DNA of 64,000 nt, taken from CAWGUU01 sp963825765 (GTDB taxonomy: Bacteria; Actinomycetota; Acidimicrobiia; Acidimicrobiales; AC-14). The DNA is taken from NCBI GenBank assembly GCA_963825765.1, contig CAWGUU010000003.1:310001-374000 (forward strand), in the 5' to 3' direction. A program made the translations under genes and the position numbers. This document shows, piece by piece, positions 1 through 10,192 of this stretch (positions are counted from its first letter, which is position 1; every line of letters begins with the position of its first letter). A model generated the notes under the pieces. The model made no database searches. It was given only the letters and a program-made list of their open reading frames with translations, and was not told the origin of the DNA.

Positions 1-458
1 TGGGCCGACGCCAGGTCGCGGCCGAACGGCTTCTCGACGACGACGCGGGCGCCGTTGGCCGCGCCCGATGTCCCGAGGCCCTCGACGACCACCGGGAACA
101 GGCTGGGCGGGATGGCCAGATAGTGGGTGGGGTGGGCGGCACCGTCGAGGGCAGCCACCAGCTTGGTGTAGGTGTCGGGCTGGAGGTAGTCACCGTCGAC
201 GTAGCGCAGGGCCTTGGAGAGCTTCTCGAAGGCGGCGGTGTCGTCGACCCCCCCGCCGTGGGTCTCGATCGAGTCCCGGGCCCGCTTGACCAGGTCGTCG
301 ACGGTCCACGCCGACGATGCCACGCCGATGACAGGGACGTCGAGGTTCCCCCGCTTGGTCATGGCGTACAGCGAGGGGAAGATCTTCTTGTAGGCCAGGT
401 CGCCCGTCGCCCCGAAGAAGACGAGGGCGTCCGACTGGGTGCCGTGGGGGGTGTTCAC
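1..458 (-). CDS. zwf: glucose-6-phosphate 1-dehydrogenase (N-terminal part)
   Basis: Oxidises glucose-6-phosphate to 6-phosphogluconolactone with NADP reduction, the entry step of the oxidative pentose phosphate pathway. The visible part is about 152 residues from a GTG start at 458 (MNTPHGTQSDALVFFG). It shows the Rossmann motif GATGDLAYKKIFPSLYAM near residue 17 and EKPFGRDLAS near residue 145, both typical of the family. The gene runs off the window, so length and active-site histidine cannot be checked. It lies 82 nt downstream of gnd on the same strand, with an inverted-repeat element between them, so it is probably the last gene of the carbon cassette seen here. Confidence 0.93.
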   Translation of the reverse strand, partial: MNTPHGTQSDALVFFGATGDLAYKKIFPSLYAMTKRGNLDVPVIGVASSAWTVDDLVKRARDSIETHGGGVDDTAAFEKLSKALRYVDGDYLQPDTYTKLVAALDGAAHPTHYLAIPPSLFPVVVEGLGTSGAANGARVVVEKPFGRDLASA

Positions 459-461
459 GCC

Positions 462-540
462 GACACCCTCCCGAACTGGGGCGACACCTTCCCGAACTGG
501 GGCGATTCAGGCTCGCCATACGCCGGTAGGTAGCCCCAGT

Positions 541-542
<2 letters not shown>
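462..542. repeat. 21-bp tandem duplication forming alternative hairpin arms between gnd and zwf
   Basis: Two 21-bp direct copies lie at 462-482 and 483-503, differing by one base. Each carries GAACTGGGGC (473-482 and 494-503). The reverse complement GCCCCAGTTC is at 533-542 and overlaps the gnd stop codon. Either left arm can pair with the single right arm, so RNA from gnd into zwf could form two alternative hairpins just ahead of the zwf start. It may be a mobile palindrome remnant or a processing/attenuation element; the sequence does not decide. Confidence 0.6.
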
Positions 543-1554
<1,012 letters not shown>

Positions 1555-1570
1555 TGTGACTCCTTCTGTC

Positions 1571-3114
1571 TCAAGGGGGCGATGAGGCCACGAGCGACGC
1601 CTTCGACTCGATGGCGGCGATGAGCTCCTCCCACGATTTCACGAACGACTCGGCGCCCTCGGACTGGAGTCGGGCGGCGAGGGCGTCGACGTCGACCCCG
1701 CCGGCGGCAAACTCCAGCAGGACCGCTTCGGCGTCGCCGCCGTCGGCCGGCATGAGGTCGCCCACCGAGCCGTGGGCCCCGAAGGCCAGGAGGGTGTTCT
1801 CCGGCATGGTGTTGACCGTCTGCTCCGCGGCCAGCGTGGCGATGTAGAACGTGTCCGGCAGGGCCGGGTCCTTGACGCCGGTGCTGGCCCACAGCAGCCG
1901 CTGCGGCTTGGCGCCGGCGGCGGCCAGGGCCTGCCACCGGTCGGAAACCAGCAGGTCGCGGTAGGCGTTGTAGGTCCGCCCGGCGATGGCGACGCCAAGA
2001 GGTTCCCGCGGAGGCCGTCGGGCACGGCGCCGGCCACGGCCACGTCCCATCGGGAGATGAACACCGACGCCACCGACCCGACGCCGAGATCGAGCCCGAC
2101 CGCCAGCCGTCGCTCCAGTCCCCGCAGGTAGGCCCCGGCCGCGGCCAGGTAGTGCTCGCGGGAGAACAGCAGGGTGACGTTCACCGGCACGCCGGCGAAG
2201 ATCGCCTCCTCGATGGCGGGTATGCCGGCGGGCGTGCCCGGGATCTTGATGAACAGGTTGGGCGTGGCCGCCTTGCCGTGGAGGGTCTTGGCCGCCTGGG
2301 TGGTGGAGGCGGTGTCGTAGGCCAGCTTGGGCGAGACCTCCAGCGAGACCCAGCCGTCGACGCCCTCCGTCGCGTCCCAGATGGGCCGGAACAGGCTGGC
2401 CGCCTTGGTCAGGTCGGTGATCGCCAGCTCGAAGAACAGCGACTCGGCGTCGAGCCCCTGTGGCGCCAGCAGGCGGATCTGGTCGTCGTAGTCGGCGCTG
2501 CCGGTGACGGCCTTGTCGAAGATCGTGGGGTTCGACGTCAGCCCGGTGACGGCCAGCCCGCCGATGTAGCGGGCGAGGGTGCCCGAGGCGAGCAGGTCCC
2601 GGGTGATGTTGTCGAGCCACAGGCTCTGGCCGACGTGGTGGAGCTCGACCGCGGCGTTGACGCTGCGCTCCCGCTCGAACTCCAGCACCTCGCCCAGCCG
2701 GCGCAGGTGGCGGGCCTCGGTGCTCGGCGTGGCGCCGACGAAGGCGGCCACCACCTCGGCCGCCACCTCCGACCCCATGACCCGCGAGCCGAGGGTGAGG
2801 ACGTTGACGTGGTCGTGCTCCACCATCTGGTGGGCCGTGTAGTGGTCGGACCCGTAGGCGGCCCGGACCCCGGGCAGGCGGTTGGCGGCGATGGTGACCC
2901 CCGCCCCGCTGCCGCACACCAGGATCCCCCGCTCCGCCTCCGCCGCCGCCAGGCAGTCGCCCACCAGCTTTGCGATCACCGGGTAGTCGATGCCCTCGGG
3001 CGGAGCGGTGTCGGGACCGAGCAGCACGGGCTCGTGGCCGGCGTCGGTGACCGCCTCCGCCACCCGGGCCCGCAGTGGCAACCCGGCGTGGTCGGCGGAG
3101 ATGGCGACCTTCAC
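1571..3114 (-). CDS. ribose-5-phosphate isomerase B / transaldolase fusion, frameshifted
   Basis: One coding stretch joins two non-oxidative pentose phosphate enzymes. From a GTG start at 3114 (VKVAISADHAGLPL) an RpiB domain of about 155 residues carries the phosphate loop CGSGAGVTIAANR and GSRVMG. It runs without a stop into transaldolase: SLWLDNITR, TSNPTIFDKAV and the Schiff-base lysine region NLFIKIPGTPAG. Near 1995-2003 the frame changes; the transaldolase C-terminus (GRTYNAYRDLL, then LLWASTGVKDPALPD) continues in another frame to a stop at 1571. One added base would restore about 514 residues. Both halves are otherwise well conserved, so a base-calling error is likely; true inactivation would leave the locus without this transaldolase. 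It lies 73 nt after tkt, behind a palindromic repeat. Confidence 0.85.
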
Positions 3115-3128
3115 GGCCAGACCCGGCC

Positions 3129-3177
3129 GAACTGGTTCCACACAACGGGGCCTGACCCCGTTGTGTGGAACCAGTTC
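3129..3177. repeat. perfect 22-bp palindromic repeat (family A, copy 1)
   Basis: Left arm GAACTGGTTCCACACAACGG (plus GG) at 3129-3150, 5-nt loop CCTGA, and an exact reverse-complement right arm at 3156-3177. It lies between tkt and rpiB-tal, only 14 bp before the rpiB start. A second, slightly decayed copy is at 61175-61223, so this is a dispersed element of REP/palindromic type. As RNA it would be a very stable hairpin able to stop or process the transcript. Confidence 0.85.
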
Positions 3178-3187
3178 GCTGAGAGGC

Positions 3188-5224
3188 TCACGGTTGCACC
3201 AGCTTCCGGACGTGGTCGGCGACGTTCTCGGGCGTGAAGCCGAGCTTGGCGTAGACGACAGGGCCTGGGGCGGACGCGCCGAACCGGCGGAGGCCGACGA
3301 CATCGTCGGCGAACTCGTGCCAGCCGGTGGGCGCGGCGGCCTCGACCGCGACCGTAGGCATACCCGGCGGCAGGATCGCGGCCCGCACGTCGGCCGCTTG
3401 GTCCCGGAACAGTTCGCAGCACGGCATGGACACGACCCGGGCCGAGATCCCGTCGGCGGCCAGCAGCTCACGGGCCGCCAACGCCAGCTCGACCTCCGAC
3501 CCGGTGGCCACGAGGGCGGCGTCGTCGCCGGGCGCCACCACCGACGCGCCAGCGGCCACGTCGAGCACCGCGGGGTCGAGGGTGGGCAGCGACTGGCGGG
3601 TCAGCACCAGCACCGACGGGCCGCCCCACGAGATCGCCTCCCGCCAGCCCGCCGCCGACTCGTTGGCGTCGGCCGGCCGGAAGGTCCGCAGCCCGGGCGT
3701 GGCCCGCAGGCCGGCCAGGTGCTCGATGGGCTGGTGGGTGGGGCCGTCCTCGCCCAGAGCGATCGAGTCGTGGGTGAAGACGAACACGACGGGCAGTCCC
3801 ATGATCGCCGCCAGCCGCACGTCCTCCCGCATGTAGTCGTAGAAGCTGAAGAACGTGGCGCAGAACGGGCGGAAGCCGCCGTGGGCCGCCATGCCGTTGC
3901 AGATGGCTCCCATGGCGTGCTCCCGCACGCCGAAGTGGATGTTGCGGCCCGACCAGTCGCCGGCGTTGAGGTCGCCGTACTTCACCAGCTGGGTGTCGGT
4001 GGACGGAGCCACGTCGGCCGAGCCGCCGACCAGCTCGGGCACGACGTCGGCGAAGTGGTTCAACACGGCGCCGCCCGATTTTCGGGTCGCCACCCGGGAG
4101 CCCACCTCGAACACCGGCGTCGACACGGACGCCCACCCGTCGGGCAGCCGCGCCGCCATCACCCGCTCGAGCTCGGACGCCTTCTCGGGCTCGGCTTCCC
4201 GGTAGGCCTCGAATCGCACCGACCAGTTGTCGTGCGCCGCGGCCCGCTCGGCCACCAGGCCGTGCCAGTGGCCGTAGACCTCCTCGGGGATCACGAACGG
4301 CGGGTACTCCCAGCCCAGGTTCTTCCTGGTGGCGGCCACGTTGGCCTCCCCCAGCGGCGACCCGTGGGCCTTGGCCGAGTCCTGCACCGGCGAGCCGTAG
4401 CCGATGTTCGTCCGGACGATCACCAGGCTGGGCCGATCGTCCCAATCGGCCTCGGCCACCGCCGCGTCCAACGCGTCGAGGTCGTTGACCGAGTGGACGC
4501 GGGCGACGTGCCATCCGTACGCCTCGAAGCGGGCGGCGACGTCGTCGGTGAACTCGACGTCGGCGTCGCCCTCCAGCGAGATGTGGTTGTCGTCGTAGAA
4601 GACGGTGAGCTTCCTCAGCCCGGCCGCCAGGCGCCCCGCGATCGAGGCGGCTTCGCTGGAGATGCCCTCCATCATGTCGCCGTCGCCGGCGATCACCCAG
4701 GTGCGGTGGTCGACGATCGTGTCCTCGGACGTGTTGAAGCGGGCGGCCAGCATGTGCTCGGCCATGGCCATCCCGACGCCGTTGGCGAAGCCCTGCCCCA
4801 GCGGACCGGTGTTGATCTCGACCCCGGCGGTCACGCCCCGCTCCGGATGACCCGGCGTGCGCGACTCCCACTGCCGGAACTGCTGGAGGTCGTCGATGGT
4901 CAGGTCGTAGCCGGCCAGGTGCAGGGACGCGTACTGCACCATGCAGGCGTGGCCGGCCGACAACACGAACCGGTCGCGGTCGATCCAGCCGGGGTCGGCG
5001 GGGTCGTGGCGCATGTACTTCGTGTACAGCCGGTAGGCGAGCGGTGCCAGGGCCATGGGCGTGCCCGGATGGCCGGAGTTGGCCTTCTCCACCGCGTCGA
5101 CGGCGAGGAAGCGGATGGCGTTGATGGCGTCGCCGACGACACCCTCGGCGTCGGGCACCGGCGTCGTTCGGTCGGCGACGACCAGATCGTCCCGCAGGTC
5201 GCCGTCGTGGACTGACATCGTCAT
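3188..5224 (-). CDS. tkt: transketolase
   Basis: ThDP-dependent transfer of two-carbon units between sugar phosphates in the non-oxidative pentose phosphate pathway. The 678-residue protein has the full family length. Visible motifs: SGHPGTPMALAP (about 50), the ThDP/Mg motif GDGDMMEGISSEAASIAG (about 177), FGVREHAMGAICNGMA in the pyrimidine-binding domain, and FVFTHDSIALGEDGPTHQP. The ATG at 5224 is followed by a second ATG two codons later, which is equally possible. It is 27 nt downstream of pgi and part of the same-strand carbon cassette. Confidence 0.97.
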   Translation of the reverse strand: MTMSVHDGDLRDDLVVADRTTPVPDAEGVVGDAINAIRFLAVDAVEKANSGHPGTPMALAPLAYRLYTKYMRHDPADPGWIDRDRFVLSAGHACMVQYASLHLAGYDLTIDDLQQFRQWESRTPGHPERGVTAGVEINTGPLGQGFANGVGMAMAEHMLAARFNTSEDTIVDHRTWVIAGDGDMMEGISSEAASIAGRLAAGLRKLTVFYDDNHISLEGDADVEFTDDVAARFEAYGWHVARVHSVNDLDALDAAVAEADWDDRPSLVIVRTNIGYGSPVQDSAKAHGSPLGEANVAATRKNLGWEYPPFVIPEEVYGHWHGLVAERAAAHDNWSVRFEAYREAEPEKASELERVMAARLPDGWASVSTPVFEVGSRVATRKSGGAVLNHFADVVPELVGGSADVAPSTDTQLVKYGDLNAGDWSGRNIHFGVREHAMGAICNGMAAHGGFRPFCATFFSFYDYMREDVRLAAIMGLPVVFVFTHDSIALGEDGPTHQPIEHLAGLRATPGLRTFRPADANESAAGWREAISWGGPSVLVLTRQSLPTLDPAVLDVAAGASVVAPGDDAALVATGSEVELALAARELLAADGISARVVSMPCCELFRDQAADVRAAILPPGMPTVAVEAAAPTGWHEFADDVVGLRRFGASAPGPVVYAKLGFTPENVADHVRKLVQP

Positions 5225-5251
5225 CTGGCTGACATGCTCACGCGGCCATCC

Positions 5252-6883
5252 TCACGATTGGGGCTCCCGCAGCGCCCGGTAGCGGCGGATGAGGGCGGTG
5301 GTGCTGCTGTCATGGTCGAGCGCGGGCTCCTCGTCGGCCTGCAGCTCGGGAATGATCCGGGTGGCCAGCACCTTGCCCAGCTCGACACCCCACTGGTCGA
5401 AGCTGTTGATGTCCCAGATCGTCCCCTGGGTGAAGACCTTGTGCTCGTAGAGGGCCACGAGCTGGCCCAGCACGTACGGGGTCAGGTGCTCGGCGAAGAT
5501 CGTGGTGGTGGGCCGGTTTCCGGGGAAGGTCTTGTGGGGCACGAGCGCCGGCGCCACCCCCTCGGCCGTCACCTCCTCGGCCGTCTTGCCGAAGGCCAGG
5601 GCCTCGGTCTGGGCCAGGAAGTTGGCGATCAGCAGGTCCTGGTGGACGCCGACCGGGATGGCGGCCTTGGCGAACCCGATGAAGTCGCACGGGATCAGCC
5701 TCGTGCCCTGGTGGATGAGCTGGTAGAAGGCGTGCTGGCCGTTGGTTCCGGGCTGGCCCCACACGATGGGCCCGGTCTCCCACTCCACCGGCTCGCCCGC
5801 GAGGGTGACCGACTTGCCGTCGCTCTCCATGTCCAGCTGCTGGAGGTAGGCCGGGAAGCGCTCCAGGTACTGGCTGTACGGCAGGATGGCGCTGGTCTCG
5901 GCGCCGAAGAAGTTGATGTACCAGACGCCGATGAGACCGAGCAGGACCGGCAGGTTCCTGTCGAAGGGCGCGGTGCGGAAGTGCTCGTCCATGGCGTGGA
6001 AGCCGGCGAGCATGTCCCGGAACCGGTCGATGCCCACGGAGACGATCAGCGACAGACCGATGGCCGAGTCGAACGAGTAGCGCCCCCCGACCCAGTCCCA
6101 CATCTCGAACATGTTGGCGGTGTCGATCCCGAAGGCGGCAACCCGCTCGGCGTTGGTCGACACGGCCACGAAGTGCTTGGCCACCGCCGCCTCGTCACCG
6201 ACCTCGTGCAGGAGCCAGTCCCGGGCCGTGTTGGCGTTGGTGAGCGTCTCCAGGGTGCCGAACGTCTTCGAGCAGACGATGAACAAGGTCTCGGTGGGGT
6301 CGAGGTCGATGAGCGACTCGGCGATGTCGGTGCCGTCGACGTTGGAGACGAACCGGAACGTCATGTCCCGCTGGGTGTACGCCTTCAGCGCCTCGTAGGC
6401 CATGTGCGGGCCCAGGTCGGAGCCGCCGATGCCGATGTTGACCACGTTGCGGATCCGCTTACCGGTGTGACCCGTGTGCTCGCCGGAGCGGACCCGGGCG
6501 GCGAAGTCCCCCATCCGGTCGAGGACGGCGTGGACCTCGGGGACGACGTCGACGCCGTCCACCAGGATGTGGACGTCCCGAGGCGCCCGCAGGGCCACGT
6601 GCAGCACCGCCCGGTCCTCGGTGACGTTGATCTTCTCACCGGCGAACATGGCGTCGATGCGGCCCCGCAGGCCCGCCCGCTCGGCGAGGGCCACCAGCAG
6701 GCGGATGGTGTCGGCCGTGACCCGGTTCTTGGAGTAGTCGAAGTAGAGGCCATCGGCCTCGACCGCCAGGTTGGAGCCCCGCTGGTCGTCGGCGGCGAAC
6801 AAGTCCCGCAAGTGGAGGTGGCGAAACCACTTGTAGTGGTCGGCGAGCTGCTGCCACTCGGTGGTGCTGGTGATCCGCCCCAT
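5252..6883 (-). CDS. pgi: glucose-6-phosphate isomerase
   Basis: Interconverts glucose-6-phosphate and fructose-6-phosphate. From the ATG at 6883 (MGRITSTTEWQQLADHY) the protein is 543 residues, the usual length. It contains the sugar-phosphate-binding NIGIGGSDLGPHMA, VCSKTFGTLET, the catalytic region VGGRYSFDSAIG, QLDMESDGKSV, and GQPGTNGQHAFYQLIHQGT. The reading frame stays open upstream of 6883, but that extension is Arg/Pro-rich and antisense-like, so it is not coding. GH65 lies upstream and tkt downstream, so it links the disaccharide-derived glucose-6-P to the sugar-phosphate pool. Confidence 0.97.
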   Translation of the reverse strand: MGRITSTTEWQQLADHYKWFRHLHLRDLFAADDQRGSNLAVEADGLYFDYSKNRVTADTIRLLVALAERAGLRGRIDAMFAGEKINVTEDRAVLHVALRAPRDVHILVDGVDVVPEVHAVLDRMGDFAARVRSGEHTGHTGKRIRNVVNIGIGGSDLGPHMAYEALKAYTQRDMTFRFVSNVDGTDIAESLIDLDPTETLFIVCSKTFGTLETLTNANTARDWLLHEVGDEAAVAKHFVAVSTNAERVAAFGIDTANMFEMWDWVGGRYSFDSAIGLSLIVSVGIDRFRDMLAGFHAMDEHFRTAPFDRNLPVLLGLIGVWYINFFGAETSAILPYSQYLERFPAYLQQLDMESDGKSVTLAGEPVEWETGPIVWGQPGTNGQHAFYQLIHQGTRLIPCDFIGFAKAAIPVGVHQDLLIANFLAQTEALAFGKTAEEVTAEGVAPALVPHKTFPGNRPTTTIFAEHLTPYVLGQLVALYEHKVFTQGTIWDINSFDQWGVELGKVLATRIIPELQADEEPALDHDSSTTALIRRYRALREPQS

Positions 6884-6951
6884 CTCTGAGCGCCCGCTCC
6901 TGACTCGCCGACTCGCCGGGTCCGCCGAGCGTAACGGTTGGCGGCCCACGC

Positions 6952-9309
6952 TCACCGGGCGGGAGTGCGGCGGGCGGGCTCCCTTCCGAGGGGCTGCCGG
7001 GGTCGCGGGCGTGGCGCCACGTCCGGAACCGGGAGCGTCACCGTCTCCCCCATCTTCACCACGATGGCCTCGCCGTGGTGGGACGTCTCCAGCGGGTCGC
7101 CCTCCAGCAAGGAGTAGTGGGCCTGGCTCCGCTCGATGTCGACCTTCACCCGCCTGCCGCGGAACGTGAGGCGGAACGCCAGGCGGCTGAGGCGCTGCGG
7201 GAGCCTCGGGGCGAACGACAGCTCGCCGTCGTGGTCGCGCATCCCCCCGAAGCCGGCCACCGCCGCCAACCAGGCGCCGGCGAGGGAGGCGATGTGAAGC
7301 CCGTCGCGGGTGTTGTGCTGGAGGTCGCCCAGGTCCATCAGCCCGGCCTCGCCGAAGTAGTCGTGGGCCAGCTCGAGGTGCCCGACCTCTGCCGCGACCA
7401 CCGCCTGGACGCATGCCGACAGCGACGAGTCACGGACGGTGAGGGCCTCGTAGTACTCGAAGTCCCTCGCCTTCTCGTCGGCGGTGAAGGCGTCGCCGCG
7501 GGTGTAGAGGGCCATGACCAGGTCGGCCTGCTTGACGACCTGCCGGCGGTAGAGGTCGAAGTAGGGATAGTGCAGCAGCAGGGGGTACTTCTCGGGCGGG
7601 GTGTGGTCGAAGTCCCAGACCTCGTGGTCGGTGAAGCGCTCGGCCTGGGGGTGCACGCCCAGGATCTCGTCGTAGGGGACGACCACCGACCGCGCCGCGT
7701 CGCGCCATCCGGCCGCCTCCTCCTGGTCGACGCCGAAGCGCTTGGCCAGGTCGGGGCAGCGCCCCACGGCGTCGGCCGCCGCCACCAGGTTCCGCTGGGC
7801 CATGAGGTTCGTGTACACGTTGTTGTCGCAGACGGCGCTGTACTCGTCGGGCCCGGTGACGCCGTCGATGCGGAATCGGCCTCCGGCGTCGTGGTGGCCG
7901 AGCGAGCGCCAGAGCCGGGCCGTCTCCACGAGGATCTCGAGGCCCGCCTCCCGCTCGAAGGCGTCGTCGCCCGTCGCCGCCTGGTAGCGGACCACGGCAC
8001 CGGCGATGTCGGCCCCGATGTGGAAGGCAGCGGTGCCGGCCGGCCAGTAGGCCGAGCACTCCTCGCCCCGGATCGTCCGCCACGGGAAGGCGGCGCCCTT
8101 CAGGCCGAGCTGGGTCGCCCGGGCCTTGGCCAGGGCGAGCGTGCGGTGCCGCCACCGCAGCTCGTCGGCGGCGGCGTGGGGAACCGTGTAGGTGAGCACC
8201 GGCAGCACGAACGACTCGGTGTCCCAGAAGGCGTGGCCGTCGTAGCCGGGGCCGGTCAGGCCCTTGGCCGCGATGGCCCGCCGCTCGGCCCGGGCGCCGG
8301 CCTGGAGGATGTGGAACAGGGCGAACCTGACCGCCTGCTGCAGCTCGCTGTCGCCGTCGAGCTCGACGTCGGCCCGCTCCCAGAACTCGTCGAGGTACAG
8401 CCGCTGGCTGGCCACGAGCCTGTCCCAGCCGGCGTGGGTGGCACCGGAGAGGGCGGCCTCCACCTGGTCGCGTACCGACGACGTGGTCCGTCGGCTGGAC
8501 CAACCGTAGGCGAGGAACTTGACCAGCCGCAGGCACTGGCCGGGCCGGACGTCGGCGGCGACGGTGACCCGCCCCAGGTCGGCGCGGGTGGAGGAGGTGA
8601 CCTGCATCGTCGGCGGCCCCTCGACGGTGTGGTCCATCCCCGCCGCCATCGCCAGGTGGCTGGCCCGGGTGCCGTGCACCAGCACCGCCTTCGCCCCCTC
8701 GTTGAAGAACGAGACCGACTGCAGCGGGTTGGTCAGGGCCGCCGCCGCCCGGGGGTCGCTCGACGGCGGGGCGGGCAGGACCTCGTTGGCGACCAGCTCG
8801 GACTGCACGACGAGGCTGGCGGGGTCGTCGAGCGGTTCGACCTCGTACAGCATGGCGGCGACCGACCGCTGGACGAACGACACCAACCTGGTGGTCCGCA
8901 CCCGTATGGCCTGGCCCGCCGGCGACACCCACTCGACGGTGCGGCGGAGGACCCCGGCCCGCAGGTCGAGGACGCGCTCGTGGCTGCGCAGGCTGCCGTA
9001 GCGGACGTCGAAGGGCTCGTCGTCGACGAGCATGCGGATGATCTTGCCGTTGGTGACGTTGATCACCGTCTGGCCCGCCTCGGGGTAGCCGTAGCCGGCC
9101 TCGGCGTAAGGCAGCGGCCTCGACTCGAACAGGCCGTTGAGGTAGGTGCCCGGGAGGCCGTGGGGATCGCCCTCCTCCAGGTTCCCCCTCAGCCCGAGGT
9201 GGCCGTTGGCCAGGGCGAACAGCGACTCGCTCTGGGCCAGCACCTTGAGGTCGAGACGGGTCTCCCGGATCGCCCACGGCTCGACGGGGAAGTTGCCGTT
9301 CTCGATCAT
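6952..9309 (-). CDS. GH65-family disaccharide phosphorylase (maltose/trehalose/kojibiose type)
   Basis: Family 65 enzymes split alpha-glucosyl disaccharides with phosphate, releasing beta-glucose-1-phosphate and glucose. The 785-residue protein starts MIENGNFPVEPWAIRETRLD and has the GH65 N-terminal beta-sandwich, the helical barrel with DGHAFWDTESFVLPVLTY and RTIRGEECSAYWPAGTAAFH, and the catalytic-acid motif VTGPDEYSAVCDNNVYTN (Glu in GPDEY). Which disaccharide is used cannot be read from motifs. It directly follows a beta-phosphoglucomutase-like HAD gene, the same pairing as Rv3400-Rv3401 in Mycobacterium tuberculosis; this supports a beta-glucose-1-P product going to glucose-6-P. Its start overlaps the (shift-corrected) end of the HAD gene. 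Confidence 0.92.
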   Translation of the reverse strand: MIENGNFPVEPWAIRETRLDLKVLAQSESLFALANGHLGLRGNLEEGDPHGLPGTYLNGLFESRPLPYAEAGYGYPEAGQTVINVTNGKIIRMLVDDEPFDVRYGSLRSHERVLDLRAGVLRRTVEWVSPAGQAIRVRTTRLVSFVQRSVAAMLYEVEPLDDPASLVVQSELVANEVLPAPPSSDPRAAAALTNPLQSVSFFNEGAKAVLVHGTRASHLAMAAGMDHTVEGPPTMQVTSSTRADLGRVTVAADVRPGQCLRLVKFLAYGWSSRRTTSSVRDQVEAALSGATHAGWDRLVASQRLYLDEFWERADVELDGDSELQQAVRFALFHILQAGARAERRAIAAKGLTGPGYDGHAFWDTESFVLPVLTYTVPHAAADELRWRHRTLALAKARATQLGLKGAAFPWRTIRGEECSAYWPAGTAAFHIGADIAGAVVRYQAATGDDAFEREAGLEILVETARLWRSLGHHDAGGRFRIDGVTGPDEYSAVCDNNVYTNLMAQRNLVAAADAVGRCPDLAKRFGVDQEEAAGWRDAARSVVVPYDEILGVHPQAERFTDHEVWDFDHTPPEKYPLLLHYPYFDLYRRQVVKQADLVMALYTRGDAFTADEKARDFEYYEALTVRDSSLSACVQAVVAAEVGHLELAHDYFGEAGLMDLGDLQHNTRDGLHIASLAGAWLAAVAGFGGMRDHDGELSFAPRLPQRLSRLAFRLTFRGRRVKVDIERSQAHYSLLEGDPLETSHHGEAIVVKMGETVTLPVPDVAPRPRPRQPLGREPARRTPAR

Positions 9310-10066
9310 GATTTCGGGAGGGGGGGTCGAGCAGCTCGGCGAGGTCGGTGACCACCTGCGTCGCTCCGTGGCGGCGCAGGTCGCCGGCGTGGCCGTGGCC
9401 GACGCGGTCGACGCCCACGACGGCGCCGAAGCCGCCGGCGGCGCCCGCCTGCACGCCCGCCAGGGCGTCCTCGAACACCGCTGCGTCCGCCGGGTCGACG
9501 CCGAGCGTGCGGGCGCCGGCCAGGAAGGTGTCGGGCGCGGGCTTGCCCTTCAGGTGCTCACGCTCGGCGGTGATCCCGTCGACCCTCGCGTCGAGCAGGT
9601 CGGCGATGCCGGCGGCGGCGAGAGCCTCGCGGGCGTTGCTGCTCGACGAGACGACGGCGGAGGGGAGGCCGGCGTCGCGTGCGGCCTGGAGGTAGCGCAC
9701 CGAGCCGGGGTAGGCCTCGACGCCGCCGCCCCGGATCAGCCGCAGGACCAGGACGTTCTTGCGGTTGCCCAGCCCGGCGACCGTCTCGGCGCTCGGGGGG
9801 TCGTCCTTCTCGCCCTCGGGCAGTGTGATCCCCCTGCTGGCGAGGAACGACCGCACGCCGTCGTAGCGAGGCTTGCCGTCGACGTACTGCTGGTAGTCGG
9901 TGGCCACCTCGAAGGGGACGAAGGGCTCGCCGGTGCGGACGGCCCGCTGCCGCAGGTACTCGTCGAACATCTGCTTCCAAGCGGCGGCGTGGACCCGGGC
10001 GGTGTCGGTCAGCACACCGTCGAGGTCGAACAGCAGCGCCTTCACCCCCGCCGGCAGGCCGAGCAT
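9306..10066 (-). CDS. beta-phosphoglucomutase-like HAD hydrolase, frame disturbed near its end
   Basis: Likely converts beta-glucose-1-phosphate to glucose-6-phosphate via a phospho-aspartate. About 246 residues from ATG 10066: HAD motif I is FDLDGVLTDT, then FASRGI-type cap sequence, motif II region VVSSSSNA, motif III lysine HLKGKPAPDTF, and motif IV VFEDALAGVQAG. As read, the frame has no stop here and runs on for about 630 codons antisense-like through GH65. The shift sits at a run of seven G (9320-9326, C7 in the mRNA): one extra C would end the gene at TGA 9306-9308, overlapping the GH65 ATG; one fewer C would fuse it in frame to GH65. A leaderless -10 (TAGGTT) precedes the start by 6 nt. 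Confidence 0.85.
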
Positions 10067-10072
10067 GGGAGC

Positions 10073-10078
10073 AACCTA
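10073..10078 (-). promoter_or_regulatory. leaderless -10 element for the carbon cassette
   Basis: TAGGTT on the minus strand lies 6 nt before the ATG of the HAD gene, and no Shine-Dalgarno sequence fits between. This TANNNT-N6/7-start layout is the usual leaderless promoter of actinobacteria and recurs in this window. It would be the promoter for the whole HAD-GH65-pgi-tkt-rpiB/tal-gnd-zwf set. Confidence 0.5.
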
Positions 10079-10192
10079 CCCGTCCCGCGCCCTCCTTCGG
10101 GCTCGAGGCCCAGACGGTGACCAGATGCCACCAAGTGGCCTCGGTACAAACGTCGGGGACGGTACGAGGCAATCTGGCGTCGTGGTCGCGAA

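Noticed and set aside
7430..9306. In-frame continuation of the HAD gene to 878 residues
   Set aside because: Beyond the C7 tract it reads the GH65 gene out of frame and has no protein-like motifs; treated as a frameshift consequence.
9319..9327. Programmed frameshift as the preferred explanation
   Set aside because: The slippery pattern is present, but no downstream stimulatory structure was identified and homopolymer error is simpler; kept only as a finding.
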